Positions 1 through 7,057 of a DNA stretch of 12,681 nt are shown in pieces; position 1 is the stretch's first letter; every line of letters starts with the position of its first letter. Source of the DNA: an uncultured Lachnospiraceae bacterium (GTDB lineage Bacteria > Bacillota_A > Clostridia > Lachnospirales > Lachnospiraceae). The stretch lies in assembly GCA_902787595.1 (NCBI GenBank), contig CADAHD010000120.1, forward strand, positions 1 to 12,681, in the 5' to 3' direction. Position numbers and translations under genes: made by a program. The notes under the pieces were generated by a model. That model saw only the letters and a program-made list of their open reading frames with translations. It searched no databases and was not told where the DNA came from.

Positions 1-3000
1 ATACGTCCGGGATCGGTGATGTATATGTTGAGCTAACAAATCCGGATGGATCAAAAAGCAAGAAGAAACCGGATAATTTATTGAATTCTTATACGGGGCT
101 CAGTTTAATGTTTTCCGGCTGCAGCTCGCTTGCAAAGCTTGATATGAGCAGCTTTGATCTTTCGAATACAGCCGATGTGACAGGAATGTTAAGCGGCTGC
201 GAGAGCCTGGCAGAAATACGGACACCAAAGAATCTTCCTGCAGATGTGAAGGGAGAGCTGCCGACGATCTATCTTGACGACAAAGGGACGACCTGGTTTG
301 AACTGCCCCATCTTTCGGAGAGTATCGTCCTGAGATGGGATGAAGAGAGAACGGCCTTTTTCTACGACTATACCTTTGAGGTGGGAGACGGTGTGTTTAC
401 GCTTAAGAAAGCAAAAGACACACTACAGGGAAATGTCAGCGTGCCGGGAAGTGTCAGTCTGGGCGGGAGCGAATACAGAGTGGTGCTGGGCAGAGCGGTG
501 TATCAGAATGCAGCGAAAGTGACAGCCATCAGCTTTGGGAAAGGCGTGTCCGTCAATGATTGCAGGGAGCTCTTTTCCGGCTGCAATGCGCTGAAAAGTA
601 TTGATCTGAGCGGGCTGGATCTGTCAAATGTAACGGACATGAGCTCCATGTTCAGCGGCTGCAATGCGCTGGAAAGTATTGATCTGAGCGGGCTGGATCT
701 GTCAAATGTAACGAAAATGAGCTCCATGTTCAGCGGCTGCAATGCGCTGAAAAGCATTGATCTGAGCGGGCTGGATCTGTCGAATGTAACGGACATGAGC
801 TCCATGTTCAGCGGCTGCAATGCGCTGAAAACCCTGAATTTCGCAACGATGGATACGACAAAGCTGAATAATGTCGCGTATATGTTCGTATATTGCCAGA
901 ACCTGTCAGAGCTTGATCTGAGCGGAATGGATATGGGGAATGTTACGAAGAGCAATGATGTTTTTAAGGGCTGTGATGCTCTTGCAACGCTTCATACGCC
1001 GAGGAATGTCAGTCTGCAGCTGCCTTGTGTTTTCTTTGACAGCGAGAACAGGGCGTATACCACTACGCCCCGTCAGGCGGAAAGCATCACCCTTACGGCG
1101 GATAAGGAAAAGAATGCATTTTTCTATGATTACGAGTACTATATCGCAGACGGAAAGCTGCATCTGACCAAAGCAGGGAGCAAGGTGACGGGGAAGGTCA
1201 CGGTACCGGCGAGTGTTAAGCTTAATGGTACGGATTACGGGATCGTACTGAGCGGAGGGGTGTACAAAGACAAAACAGAGATCACAGGGATCACCATCGC
1301 AACGGGAGTCAGTGCCATGGGATCGCGTCTGTTCCAGGGCTGTACCGGTTTGACGGAGATGGATATAAGCGGACTGGACGTATCCGAAGGTGGCCTGACA
1401 TGTATGTTCCTCGGGTGCACGCAGTTAAAGAGCGTTAAGCTCGGCAGCCGGGAGCTTCCGGATATCAGTGATATGACAGGTATGTTTATGCATTGTTCGG
1501 CTCTGACTAGTCTTGATCTGAGCGGTTTTACCGTTCCCAAGCTTTATAATATGAGTTCTATGTTTGAGGATTGCAGCAGCCTGACAGAGCTTAAGCTCGG
1601 GAAAATGGGCTCCTCCTATTATGAGGCGGATGCACATGCTATGTTTAAGGGCTGCAGTTCGCTGAAGACTCTGGACCTGAGCGGACTGGAGGGTACAAAT
1701 CTTAAAAACATGACGGAAATGTTTGCGGGCTGTACTTCGCTGACCGGCCTTGATCTGAAAGGGCTTGTTACGGAAAACACAAAAGAGATGGGCGCGGTTT
1801 TTAAGAACTGCGCCGGTTTAAAGAGCGTGAATCTTGAAGGGATCAGTACGAAGTCGGCAACATCCGTCGCAAGTATGTTTGAGGGTTGCAGCAGCCTGGA
1901 GACTTTGGATGTGAGCGGCTTTGACACCGCAAATGTTTCCTATATGGGCAGCATGTTCAAGGGCTGCGGGGCCTTAAAAACTCTGGACCTCAGCGCTTTT
2001 GACTTAACGCGCATCGGACGTTACAGTCACAGCGAGATTCTGTACGGCTGTTCGTCATTGGAAAGTCTGAAAACACCTGCCGGCATTCCTTCGGAACGTA
2101 CAAACAACCCTGTCATCAGGCTTCCCTATATCATGTATGACAGCAACGGAAAAGCGTATACGGAGATACCGCATACAGCGGAAAGCATCGTACTCAGCGT
2201 AAGCACGGAGCAGAGAGATGCCTGGTACCAGGATTATGAATGTGAGATCGGGGAGGATGTTCTCATACTGAAAAGCCCCGCCGCTACCCTTAAGGGGGAC
2301 ATTGAAGTGCAGGCAAAGGCCGTGATCGCCGGGAAAGAATACTCTGTTTCCCTGGACAGGCTGCTGTATGCAAACCAGTCCGCTTATCCGTCACGAAGCG
2401 TGAATATCACCGGGATCGTGATACACGGCGGTGTTTACGTCGGAGGTGACTGCGGTAGTCTGTTTACGGGATGTAAAAATCTGAAGAAGCTGGACCTCAG
2501 CGGACTGGATGTTTCGGCAGTTACCGCCTTAAGGATCTATGAGGCGGAATCAAAACTGGAGAAGATTGAAACGCCCCTGAACCTGCCGGAAAGGGTTAGT
2601 GTTTCCCTGCCAGGGGAAAGCGATGCCTGGGAAGCATTCAAGGATAAGGACGGAAAGGTATATACCGAGCTGCCCCATCTTTCTTCCAGCATCAGTCTCA
2701 GCCGAAAGGCAAAGAGCGGCGGAAAGAAGGAAGAGCCCGAAAGCGGGGATCTTACCCTTAACGGGGAAAAGGTCGCGTCCCTGCAGGAGGCTTTTAAGCT
2801 GATGAAGGATAAAAATACGGATTATATCATCAGCCTGGGCAGTGATCTGGAGGAAAAGAAGAACCTCAGCATTCCGAAGACCGCAAAGAGCATTACGATA
2901 AATGGTAACGGCCACAGCATCGGCTTTATAGGGACGAAGCTTACAGCCGGTGCTCCCCTGCTGCTGGAGGAAGTGAACATCAGCGCAAAGACAAAGAAGA

Positions 3001-3800
3001 ACAAGGCGGCGAAGTTCACACTGACGGCCAGGAAAGGTCTGACCATTGGGGAGGACGTGAGCTTTACGGCGGAAAAGACCAGCGTGAAGGCGACGGGCGA
3101 TCTGAAGCTTGCCGGGGCGCTTGCAGTAAACAGCCTGACGGTAAAGGATCTTTATCTTGAAGACGGGGCTGTACTTAGCGCAGCAGGAAAGAACGTCATC
3201 ACCGTGAAGGGTAATCTTAACGGCAATGGCGGAAAGATCAGCCTTGCTGCAGATTTCGCAAAACCCATAGTACTTAAGGGCAGCGTGGAAGGCAGGGTTG
3301 CGTTTACGGGCGAAGTGCAGAAGGACGGAATGCAGCTCCTTTCCTGTTCTGTGAAGAAGCTTCCGGCAGACAAGCTGAAAGAGGCCTTTGACGTGAGTGA
3401 GATCACCGGCAATGGTGTATCCACGGCACTTTACTATTTCAGCGGGGGCAAGGCAGGGATCTTCGGAGAAAGCATCTCCTACAACGGAGCATCCTACGCG
3501 CTCTGGAAGGACGCGGTGGCGGCCATGAATGCGGATAAGAAGACGGGGACAAAAGACTTTATCATAAGCCTTGAAGGTGATGTGAACCTGAAGGGAGCTT
3601 TCAAGATGCCGAAGACGGGATATGACAGTCTGACCATCGAAGGCGGCGGTCACAGCATGAGCTTTACCGGAGACATCAAGCTGACGGGCAATACCAAGAT
3701 CAGGGATACCACGCTGATCAAGCTGAACAAGAAGAACGAACAGGTCAGCGGAAAGGTGAAAAGAGGAAAGTACAGCTATGAGGGACCGGATACATTCTGA
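1..3800 (+). CDS. BspA-type leucine-rich-repeat surface protein, 5' end outside window
   Basis: The reading frame is open from base 3 without a stop, so the gene enters from the left; the TTG at 81 is only an internal codon. No signal peptide is therefore visible. The protein is built from DUF285/BspA repeats of about 26 residues (pattern SSMFSGCxxLxxLDLSGLD) around 100-230, 570-1000, 1330-2060 and 2460-2530. These are interrupted by a recurring spacer domain at about 300-560, 1070-1320 and 2165-2450, marked by an [LI]PHxxESIxL-like entry and a FYDYxxxxxDGxLxLxKA core. From about 2740 the protein becomes beta-helix-like, with two related modules. It ends without an LPXTG motif or C-terminal membrane helix. 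BspA-like proteins are usually secreted or surface-exposed and are linked to adhesion or host and substrate contact; that role is inferred here. The last beta module is shorter than the first and stops at a GGDEF remnant, so the C-terminus may be truncated or replaced. Confidence 0.9.
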   Translation, partial: TSGIGDVYVELTNPDGSKSKKKPDNLLNSYTGLSLMFSGCSSLAKLDMSSFDLSNTADVTGMLSGCESLAEIRTPKNLPADVKGELPTIYLDDKGTTWFELPHLSESIVLRWDEERTAFFYDYTFEVGDGVFTLKKAKDTLQGNVSVPGSVSLGGSEYRVVLGRAVYQNAAKVTAISFGKGVSVNDCRELFSGCNALKSIDLSGLDLSNVTDMSSMFSGCNALESIDLSGLDLSNVTKMSSMFSGCNALKSIDLSGLDLSNVTDMSSMFSGCNALKTLNFATMDTTKLNNVAYMFVYCQNLSELDLSGMDMGNVTKSNDVFKGCDALATLHTPRNVSLQLPCVFFDSENRAYTTTPRQAESITLTADKEKNAFFYDYEYYIADGKLHLTKAGSKVTGKVTVPASVKLNGTDYGIVLSGGVYKDKTEITGITIATGVSAMGSRLFQGCTGLTEMDISGLDVSEGGLTCMFLGCTQLKSVKLGSRELPDISDMTGMFMHCSALTSLDLSGFTVPKLYNMSSMFEDCSSLTELKLGKMGSSYYEADAHAMFKGCSSLKTLDLSGLEGTNLKNMTEMFAGCTSLTGLDLKGLVTENTKEMGAVFKNCAGLKSVNLEGISTKSATSVASMFEGCSSLETLDVSGFDTANVSYMGSMFKGCGALKTLDLSAFDLTRIGRYSHSEILYGCSSLESLKTPAGIPSERTNNPVIRLPYIMYDSNGKAYTEIPHTAESIVLSVSTEQRDAWYQDYECEIGEDVLILKSPAATLKGDIEVQAKAVIAGKEYSVSLDRLLYANQSAYPSRSVNITGIVIHGGVYVGGDCGSLFTGCKNLKKLDLSGLDVSAVTALRIYEAESKLEKIETPLNLPERVSVSLPGESDAWEAFKDKDGKVYTELPHLSSSISLSRKAKSGGKKEEPESGDLTLNGEKVASLQEAFKLMKDKNTDYIISLGSDLEEKKNLSIPKTAKSITINGNGHSIGFIGTKLTAGAPLLLEEVNISAKTKKNKAAKFTLTARKGLTIGEDVSFTAEKTSVKATGDLKLAGALAVNSLTVKDLYLEDGAVLSAAGKNVITVKGNLNGNGGKISLAADFAKPIVLKGSVEGRVAFTGEVQKDGMQLLSCSVKKLPADKLKEAFDVSEITGNGVSTALYYFSGGKAGIFGESISYNGASYALWKDAVAAMNADKKTGTKDFIISLEGDVNLKGAFKMPKTGYDSLTIEGGGHSMSFTGDIKLTGNTKIRDTTLIKLNKKNEQVSGKVKRGKYSYEGPDTF
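573..830 (+). repeat. Three near-identical 78-bp tandem repeats plus a partial fourth
   Basis: Units at 573-650, 651-728 and 729-806 differ from one another at only about five or six of 78 positions. A fourth copy starts at 807 and loses similarity after about 831. Each unit encodes one 26-residue BspA repeat beginning FSGCNAL. The other LRR units in the gene are far more diverged at DNA level, so this block looks like a recent amplification and could vary in copy number between strains. Confidence 0.9.
2742..3665 (+). repeat. Diverged internal duplication of the C-terminal beta module
   Basis: The segments encoded by 2742-2927 and 3465-3665 align by eye. Each has a short strand with an NG turn, a helical stretch containing an aromatic or Leu-Gln start, then [DY][FY]IISLxxD, a lysine-rich turn, PK, and a [LI]TIxGxGHSxxF strand. 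The pattern resembles beta-solenoid or pectate-lyase-like surface modules. The first copy continues for about 180 residues of repeating strands; the second stops about 45 residues after its GHS motif. Confidence 0.7.
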
Positions 3801-3951
3801 TCCTGTATTCGATAAAATAGGACTTTTAACCTGCAGCATAGGTATCACCGAGATCAAAGCTGACGATAGATTTGACGATGCTTTTGAACGCATGGACAGC
3901 GCCCTGTATAAGGCGAAATCAGATGGACGTAACTGTGTAAGAGGCGGATAA
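3778..3951 (+). pseudogene. C-terminal remnant of a GGDEF (diguanylate cyclase) domain
   Basis: In the frame one base ahead of the BspA gene, 3778-3951 encodes 57 residues whose part from about 3823 matches the end of a GGDEF domain: LLTCSIGIT, then a spaced acidic stretch, then MDSALYKAKSDGRN close to the stop. This corresponds to the family pattern SIGva ... ADxALYxAKxxGRN. The GGDEF active-site loop and everything before it are absent, so no cyclic-di-GMP synthesis is possible. An ATG at 3778 overlaps the last 23 bases of the BspA gene and has a weak purine-rich stretch upstream, so a short peptide could be made by coupling. The simplest reading is the surviving 3' end of a cyclase gene whose front was replaced when the BspA sequence arrived. 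Confidence 0.75.
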
Positions 3952-3991
3952 AATGTACAGCTGTGCAATCTTTATGATAGGAGCAAATGTG

Positions 3992-4016
3992 AAAAATCTG
4001 TGAAAACAGGTTTTTT
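3992..4016 (+). terminator. Rho-independent terminator after the BspA/GGDEF junction
   Basis: A 10-bp stem, AAAAATCTGT paired with ACAGGTTTTT (one T-G wobble), closes a GAAA tetraloop at 4002-4005 and ends in a run of six T. It follows the last stop codon by 40 bases and lies just before the promoter of the next operon, so it insulates the two units. Confidence 0.75.
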
Positions 4017-4019
4017 ACA

Positions 4020-4048
4020 TTGACAAACAATATTGGATAAAATATAAT
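4020..4048 (+). promoter_or_regulatory. Consensus sigma-A promoter of the peroxidase operon, with possible OhrR operator
   Basis: The -35 box TTGACA (4020-4025) and -10 box TATAAT (4043-4048) match the consensus exactly with a 17-bp spacer. Transcription should start near 4055, giving a leader of about 44 nt. The spacer holds the perfect palindrome CAATATTG (4028-4035), and ATTG/CAAT half-sites (4019-4022 and 4028-4031) flank part of the -35 box. OhrR-family operators are AT-rich inverted repeats with ACAAT/ATTGT halves, so repression by the OhrR encoded two genes downstream is plausible. A perfect promoter also suggests that a repressor is needed. The promoter is well supported; the operator is inference. 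Confidence 0.85.
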
Positions 4049-4098
4049 ATGGTCAAATGCAAGATAAACCTGTTAAATAAAAAGAGGAGGATTTGACC

Positions 4099-4641
4099 AT
4101 GAGTTTTTATGATCTGTCAGTAACAGCTGCATCGGGCGAAGAGATATCAATGAAGGATTACGAAGGTAAGGTGGTCCTTATAGTGAATACCGCCACCGGC
4201 TGCGGATTTACGCCTCATTACAAAGATATCGAGGCTATGTATGAGAAGTATCATGATCAGGGCTTTGAAGTGATCGATGTACCCTGCAATCAGTTTGCGG
4301 GTCAGACCCCCGGGACGGATGAAGAGATACATGAGTTCTGTGCATTGAAGTATAACACACAGTTTCCGCAGATGAAGAAAGCAGATGTAAATGGTGAGAA
4401 TGCCATTCCTTTGTTTAAGTATCTCAAATCCCAAAAGGGTTTTGAAGGTTTTGGAAAGGGTGCGGCAGCGCTGGCGATGAGCGTAATGCTGCCCAAATAT
4501 GATAAGGATTACAAGAATAATCCCGAGATAAAGTGGAATTTTACCAAGTTCGTGGTAGACCGAAAAGGTAATGTAGTTGCAAGATTTGAGCCCTCTGTTA
4601 AAATGGAGGAAGTAGATAAATTCGTGGCTGGGCTTATATAA
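4099..4641 (+). CDS. gpx: Glutathione peroxidase-family thiol peroxidase
   Basis: This 180-residue protein is a full-length GPx-fold peroxidase that reduces hydrogen peroxide and organic hydroperoxides in the cytoplasm. The catalytic tetrad is visible as Cys35 (in NTATGCGFTP), Gln69 (in NQFAGQTPG), and Trp146-Asn147 (in WNFTKF). The catalytic residue is Cys (TGC), not selenocysteine. Cys81, 46 residues after Cys35, matches the resolving-cysteine position of thioredoxin-dependent GPx enzymes, so thioredoxin rather than glutathione is the likely reductant. The segment around residues 114-141 before WNF is longer than in animal GPx4. AGGAGG at 4085-4090 sits 8 nt before the ATG at 4099; an in-frame TTG at 4093 is too close to it. 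It is the first gene of an operon with the regulator 11 nt downstream. Confidence 0.93.
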   Translation: MSFYDLSVTAASGEEISMKDYEGKVVLIVNTATGCGFTPHYKDIEAMYEKYHDQGFEVIDVPCNQFAGQTPGTDEEIHEFCALKYNTQFPQMKKADVNGENAIPLFKYLKSQKGFEGFGKGAAALAMSVMLPKYDKDYKNNPEIKWNFTKFVVDRKGNVVARFEPSVKMEEVDKFVAGLI

Positions 4642-4652
4642 AGGAGATTAAG

Positions 4653-5084
4653 ATGGGACAGGAATACGAACAGCTTTTACTCAAAAATCAATTATGCTTT
4701 CCGATGTATGCCTGCGGAAGAAAGATAGTAGCGGCTTATACGCCGTATCTGAAACCTCTGGGGCTTACATATACGCAGTATATCGTATTTATGGTGCTTT
4801 GGGAAAAGGAAAGCGTAAATGTGGGACAGCTGGGAAATATCCTGCATCTGGACGCGGGCACGCTTACTCCGCTTTTAAAGAATCTTGAAAAAGAAGGATA
4901 TATTACCAGGGGCAGATCTAAAGAAGACGAACGCGTTACCATCATAAAGATCAGTGATAAGGGCAATGAATTAAAAGAAAAGTGTAAGGATATCCCGCAA
5001 AAGATATCAGAGAGCGCAGCGCTTTTCTCCAGGGAAGAGGCAGAAGAACTGTACAGGCTTTTATATAAATTTCTTGGAGAATAA
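4653..5084 (+). CDS. ohrR: MarR-family peroxide-sensing repressor, OhrR type
   Basis: The 143-residue protein closely follows Bacillus subtilis OhrR. Cys15 sits in NQLCF at the same residue number as the sensing cysteine, and Tyr19, Tyr29 and Tyr40, which surround that thiol in OhrR, are all present. The winged-helix region includes the recognition helix LDAGTLTPLLKNLEKEG (residues 66-82) and the wing RSKEDER (88-94). OhrR proteins repress peroxide-defence genes and let go of DNA when the cysteine is oxidised by organic hydroperoxides. Further cysteines at 21 and 111 leave open a disulfide (two-Cys) mechanism. It lies 11 nt after the peroxidase gene with an AAGGAG site, so it is co-transcribed and probably autoregulated. 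Pairing with a GPx-type enzyme instead of Ohr is unusual; a general MarR function is the alternative. Confidence 0.88.
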   Translation: MGQEYEQLLLKNQLCFPMYACGRKIVAAYTPYLKPLGLTYTQYIVFMVLWEKESVNVGQLGNILHLDAGTLTPLLKNLEKEGYITRGRSKEDERVTIIKISDKGNELKEKCKDIPQKISESAALFSREEAEELYRLLYKFLGE

Positions 5085-5111
5085 ATACTCTTCAAATGCA
5101 GGAGGAGATCA

Positions 5112-5945
5112 ATGAGAGATTTAAATGAAACCCTGAGTGAGGAATTACAGCAAAAACTTGATAAGCTTAAAGCATATATCAAAGAGCTTGGTTCGCTGGC
5201 AGTCGGTTTTTCGGGCGGAGTTGATTCTACTTTTTTGCTGGTGGCAGCGCATGAGGTGCTGGGAGATAAGGCTATAGCCGTAACACAGGCGGATCCATCG
5301 GTGCCGGAGCGTGAGCTTAAGGAAGCGGCGGATTTTTGCAGGGAAAGAGGCATACGGCAATTTGTATGCCATGCAGACCCGATGAAAGAAGAAGGCTACA
5401 GGAAAAACAGCGCCGACAGATGCTATTATTGCAAAAAAGGTATCTTTACCGAGATCGCAAAGATAGCGCATGAAAATGGCATTGCTTATACGGCGGAAGG
5501 TTCAAATATGGATGATCTGGGAGATTACCGTCCGGGACTTAAAGCGGTCGAAGAGCTGGAAGTTAAAAGTCCTTTAAGAGAAGCCGGGCTTGGTAAAGCA
5601 GATATACGCGCCATATCAAAAGCCATGGGATTGCCAACCTGGAGCAAACCTTCATATGCCTGCCTTGCTTCCCGTTTTGTATACGGAGAAGAGATAAGCA
5701 ATGAAAAGCTTGAAATGATAGATAAGGCAGAGCAGTTTTTGATAGAGCACGGTTTTTTGGAGGAAAGGGTGCGCATGCACGGTAAACTGGCCAGGATAGA
5801 GGTACCGGCTGCTGATATACCGCGTCTTGCGTCGGAAGAGATCCGTGAAGAGATATATAAATATTTTAAAGAGCTGGGATTTTTATTTGTTACGCTGGAT
5901 ATGAAGGGATACAGACTTGGAAGCATGAATGATACGTTAAAATAA
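5112..5945 (+). CDS. larE: LarE-type ATP-dependent sacrificial sulfur transferase
   Basis: The 277-residue protein has the PP-loop ATP pyrophosphatase signature SGGVDS at residues 34-39, followed by NSADRCYYCKK (99-109) and SKPSYACLASRF (178-189), the hallmarks of LarE. In Lactobacillus plantarum LarE the cysteine of the last motif (here Cys184) gives up its sulfur to the pyridinium dithiocarboxylate precursor of the nickel-pincer cofactor of lactate racemase, becoming dehydroalanine. Known LarE enzymes adenylate the precursor first, and the PP-loop fits that. GGAGGAG at 5101-5107 sets the ATG at 5112. The gene lies 27 nt after ohrR without an intervening terminator, so it is the third operon gene. 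No larA, larB or larC is in the window, so its partner here is unknown; use in another sulfur-transfer pathway is possible. Confidence 0.87.
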   Translation: MRDLNETLSEELQQKLDKLKAYIKELGSLAVGFSGGVDSTFLLVAAHEVLGDKAIAVTQADPSVPERELKEAADFCRERGIRQFVCHADPMKEEGYRKNSADRCYYCKKGIFTEIAKIAHENGIAYTAEGSNMDDLGDYRPGLKAVEELEVKSPLREAGLGKADIRAISKAMGLPTWSKPSYACLASRFVYGEEISNEKLEMIDKAEQFLIEHGFLEERVRMHGKLARIEVPAADIPRLASEEIREEIYKYFKELGFLFVTLDMKGYRLGSMNDTLK

Positions 5946-5967
5946 TAAGGATATGGTTTATTGTGAT

Positions 5968-5995
5968 AAACAGCCGGCCACATGGCCGGCTGTTT
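5968..5995. terminator. Bidirectional terminator between convergent operons
   Basis: A perfect 12-bp stem (AAACAGCCGGCC at 5968-5979 and its complement at 5984-5995) closes an ACAT loop. It lies 22 nt after the larE stop and 6 nt beyond the stop of the convergent minus-strand gene. Short A/T ends on both sides let it work in both directions, although neither T-tract is long. Confidence 0.85.
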
Positions 5996-6001
5996 AAGCT
6001 T

Positions 6002-7043
6002 TCAGTATTTGGGATTTTCCCAGACTTTATTTCCGTCAGGACCGATGATATAAGTTTCACTCAGGCTTTGTGTATCTATGCCGGATTCAAATACCATTAC
6101 AGTAGTGTCTATCAAGCTATAGCCGTTATCCAGAGTTATCTCAAAGCGCCCGGCAAGATAATCCTCTACATCAAGTCCCTGTTCTAAGGTGATCTCTTCA
6201 CCGGAGAGAGCTTCTTTGGTGATATCCATGGTTTTTAACTCTCGGCCGGAGGTAAGATAGGTAACCGTTACCTTATCTATCCCGGGCATCTGTGTATTCA
6301 TATATGTATTTTTATCCTCAAATATAAGCGTATAACCGCCATCATATTTTATGCTGCCGTCAGCCTGACGATTCGAATTAAAGTGGCTCGAGATCCCGGG
6401 GAAGGGGAAGAAATCCCAGGCAAGCGATTCAGCCAGGTCGGTATTCTCTGTAGAAGAGATCCCTGCGGTCTTGATGACAAGCTTTGCATTCATTAAGCTG
6501 TCAAAAAAGCCTGCTTTGAACGTCCCACTGTATGTGCCCGGAGTCTGTGCGTTCTTTTGAAGGGGAATAGTGTTTCCATTAACATACAGGGTTACTTCGG
6601 TGTTATCTGAGTAGGTTTTTAAACTTACAGTATAAGCGATATCGGCAGTCATGGCATCGTAATCCGTATTTTCAAGTGTCCAGTCGGATGAAGCGATAAT
6701 GGTAGACTGTTCTTCAAGCATTGTTCGTAATGAACTGAGCTCATAATTAAGGCTGTTCTGTGTATTCTCCAGATTGTTCACGGAATTGCTAAGGGACATG
6801 AGCATTCCGGACATGGTACTTATGGATATGAACGAAACAGCGGTGATCACTATCAATATAGTCTTGTAAAGTACATTTGCCGTGGTCTTGGGCTCGGGAA
6901 CGGGATTGTGGGTATCGTGTATCTCGCCCTTAGTTATCTTATCAAGTCTTCTGTTGTAAACTATGATGCTTTATGATGCTTATTACGATGATAAGTATCG
7001 CAATAACTATCATCAGTATAAGTATTCCTGAAAAATTGCTCAT
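6002..7043 (-). pseudogene. Two-helix membrane protein, partner of LytTR regulator, frameshifted by a 10-bp duplication
   Basis: Translation from the ATG at 7043-7041, with AGGAGG 7 nt upstream, gives 33 residues and a TGA at 6944-6942. A second frame then runs to 6002. The break is at a perfect 10-bp tandem duplication (6962-6981). Removing one copy gives one continuous 343-residue frame: helix 1 (residues about 6-25), a basic, proline-rich cytoplasmic loop starting YNRRLDK, helix 2 (ILIVITAVSFISIS), a short coiled-coil-like stretch, and about 230 residues of beta-rich extracellular sequence. The downstream frame alone lacks helix 1 and a good start; the TTG at 6856 has no evident ribosome site. 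It begins 14 nt after the LytTR stop, so it belongs to that operon. I do not recognise the exported domain. By analogy with LytTR-regulator/membrane-inhibitor pairs it may sense an outside signal and restrain the regulator. An assembly error or reversible switching are alternatives to true decay. Confidence 0.85.
6962..6981. repeat. Perfect 10-bp tandem duplication causing the frameshift
   Basis: TATGATGCTT occurs twice in direct contact (6962-6971 and 6972-6981). Ten is not a multiple of three, so the extra copy shifts the minus-strand frame; an in-frame TAA also closes the downstream frame at this point. Loss of one copy by slipped-strand pairing would restore the gene exactly. Confidence 0.95.
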
Positions 7044-7057
7044 ATTTAAACCTCCTG

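Noticed and set aside
81..83. TTG as start of the BspA gene
   Set aside because: The frame is open back to the first bases of the window with BspA-like sequence and there is no ribosome site before the TTG, so the gene begins outside the window.
573..830. CRISPR array from the regular 78-bp repeats
   Set aside because: The repeats are contiguous, have no unique spacers, and encode in-frame LRR units.
2550..3968. A 472-codon open frame on the minus strand opposite the BspA gene and the GGDEF remnant
   Set aside because: It mirrors the codon pattern of a clear coding gene with repeats on the other strand, has no ribosome site, and its translation looks like no protein family.
4093..4095. TTG start for the peroxidase
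   Set aside because: It lies only two bases from the AGGAGG; the ATG at 4099 has the correct 8-nt spacing.
4201..4206. Selenocysteine at the catalytic position of the glutathione peroxidase
   Set aside because: The codon is TGC (Cys), with no in-frame TGA.
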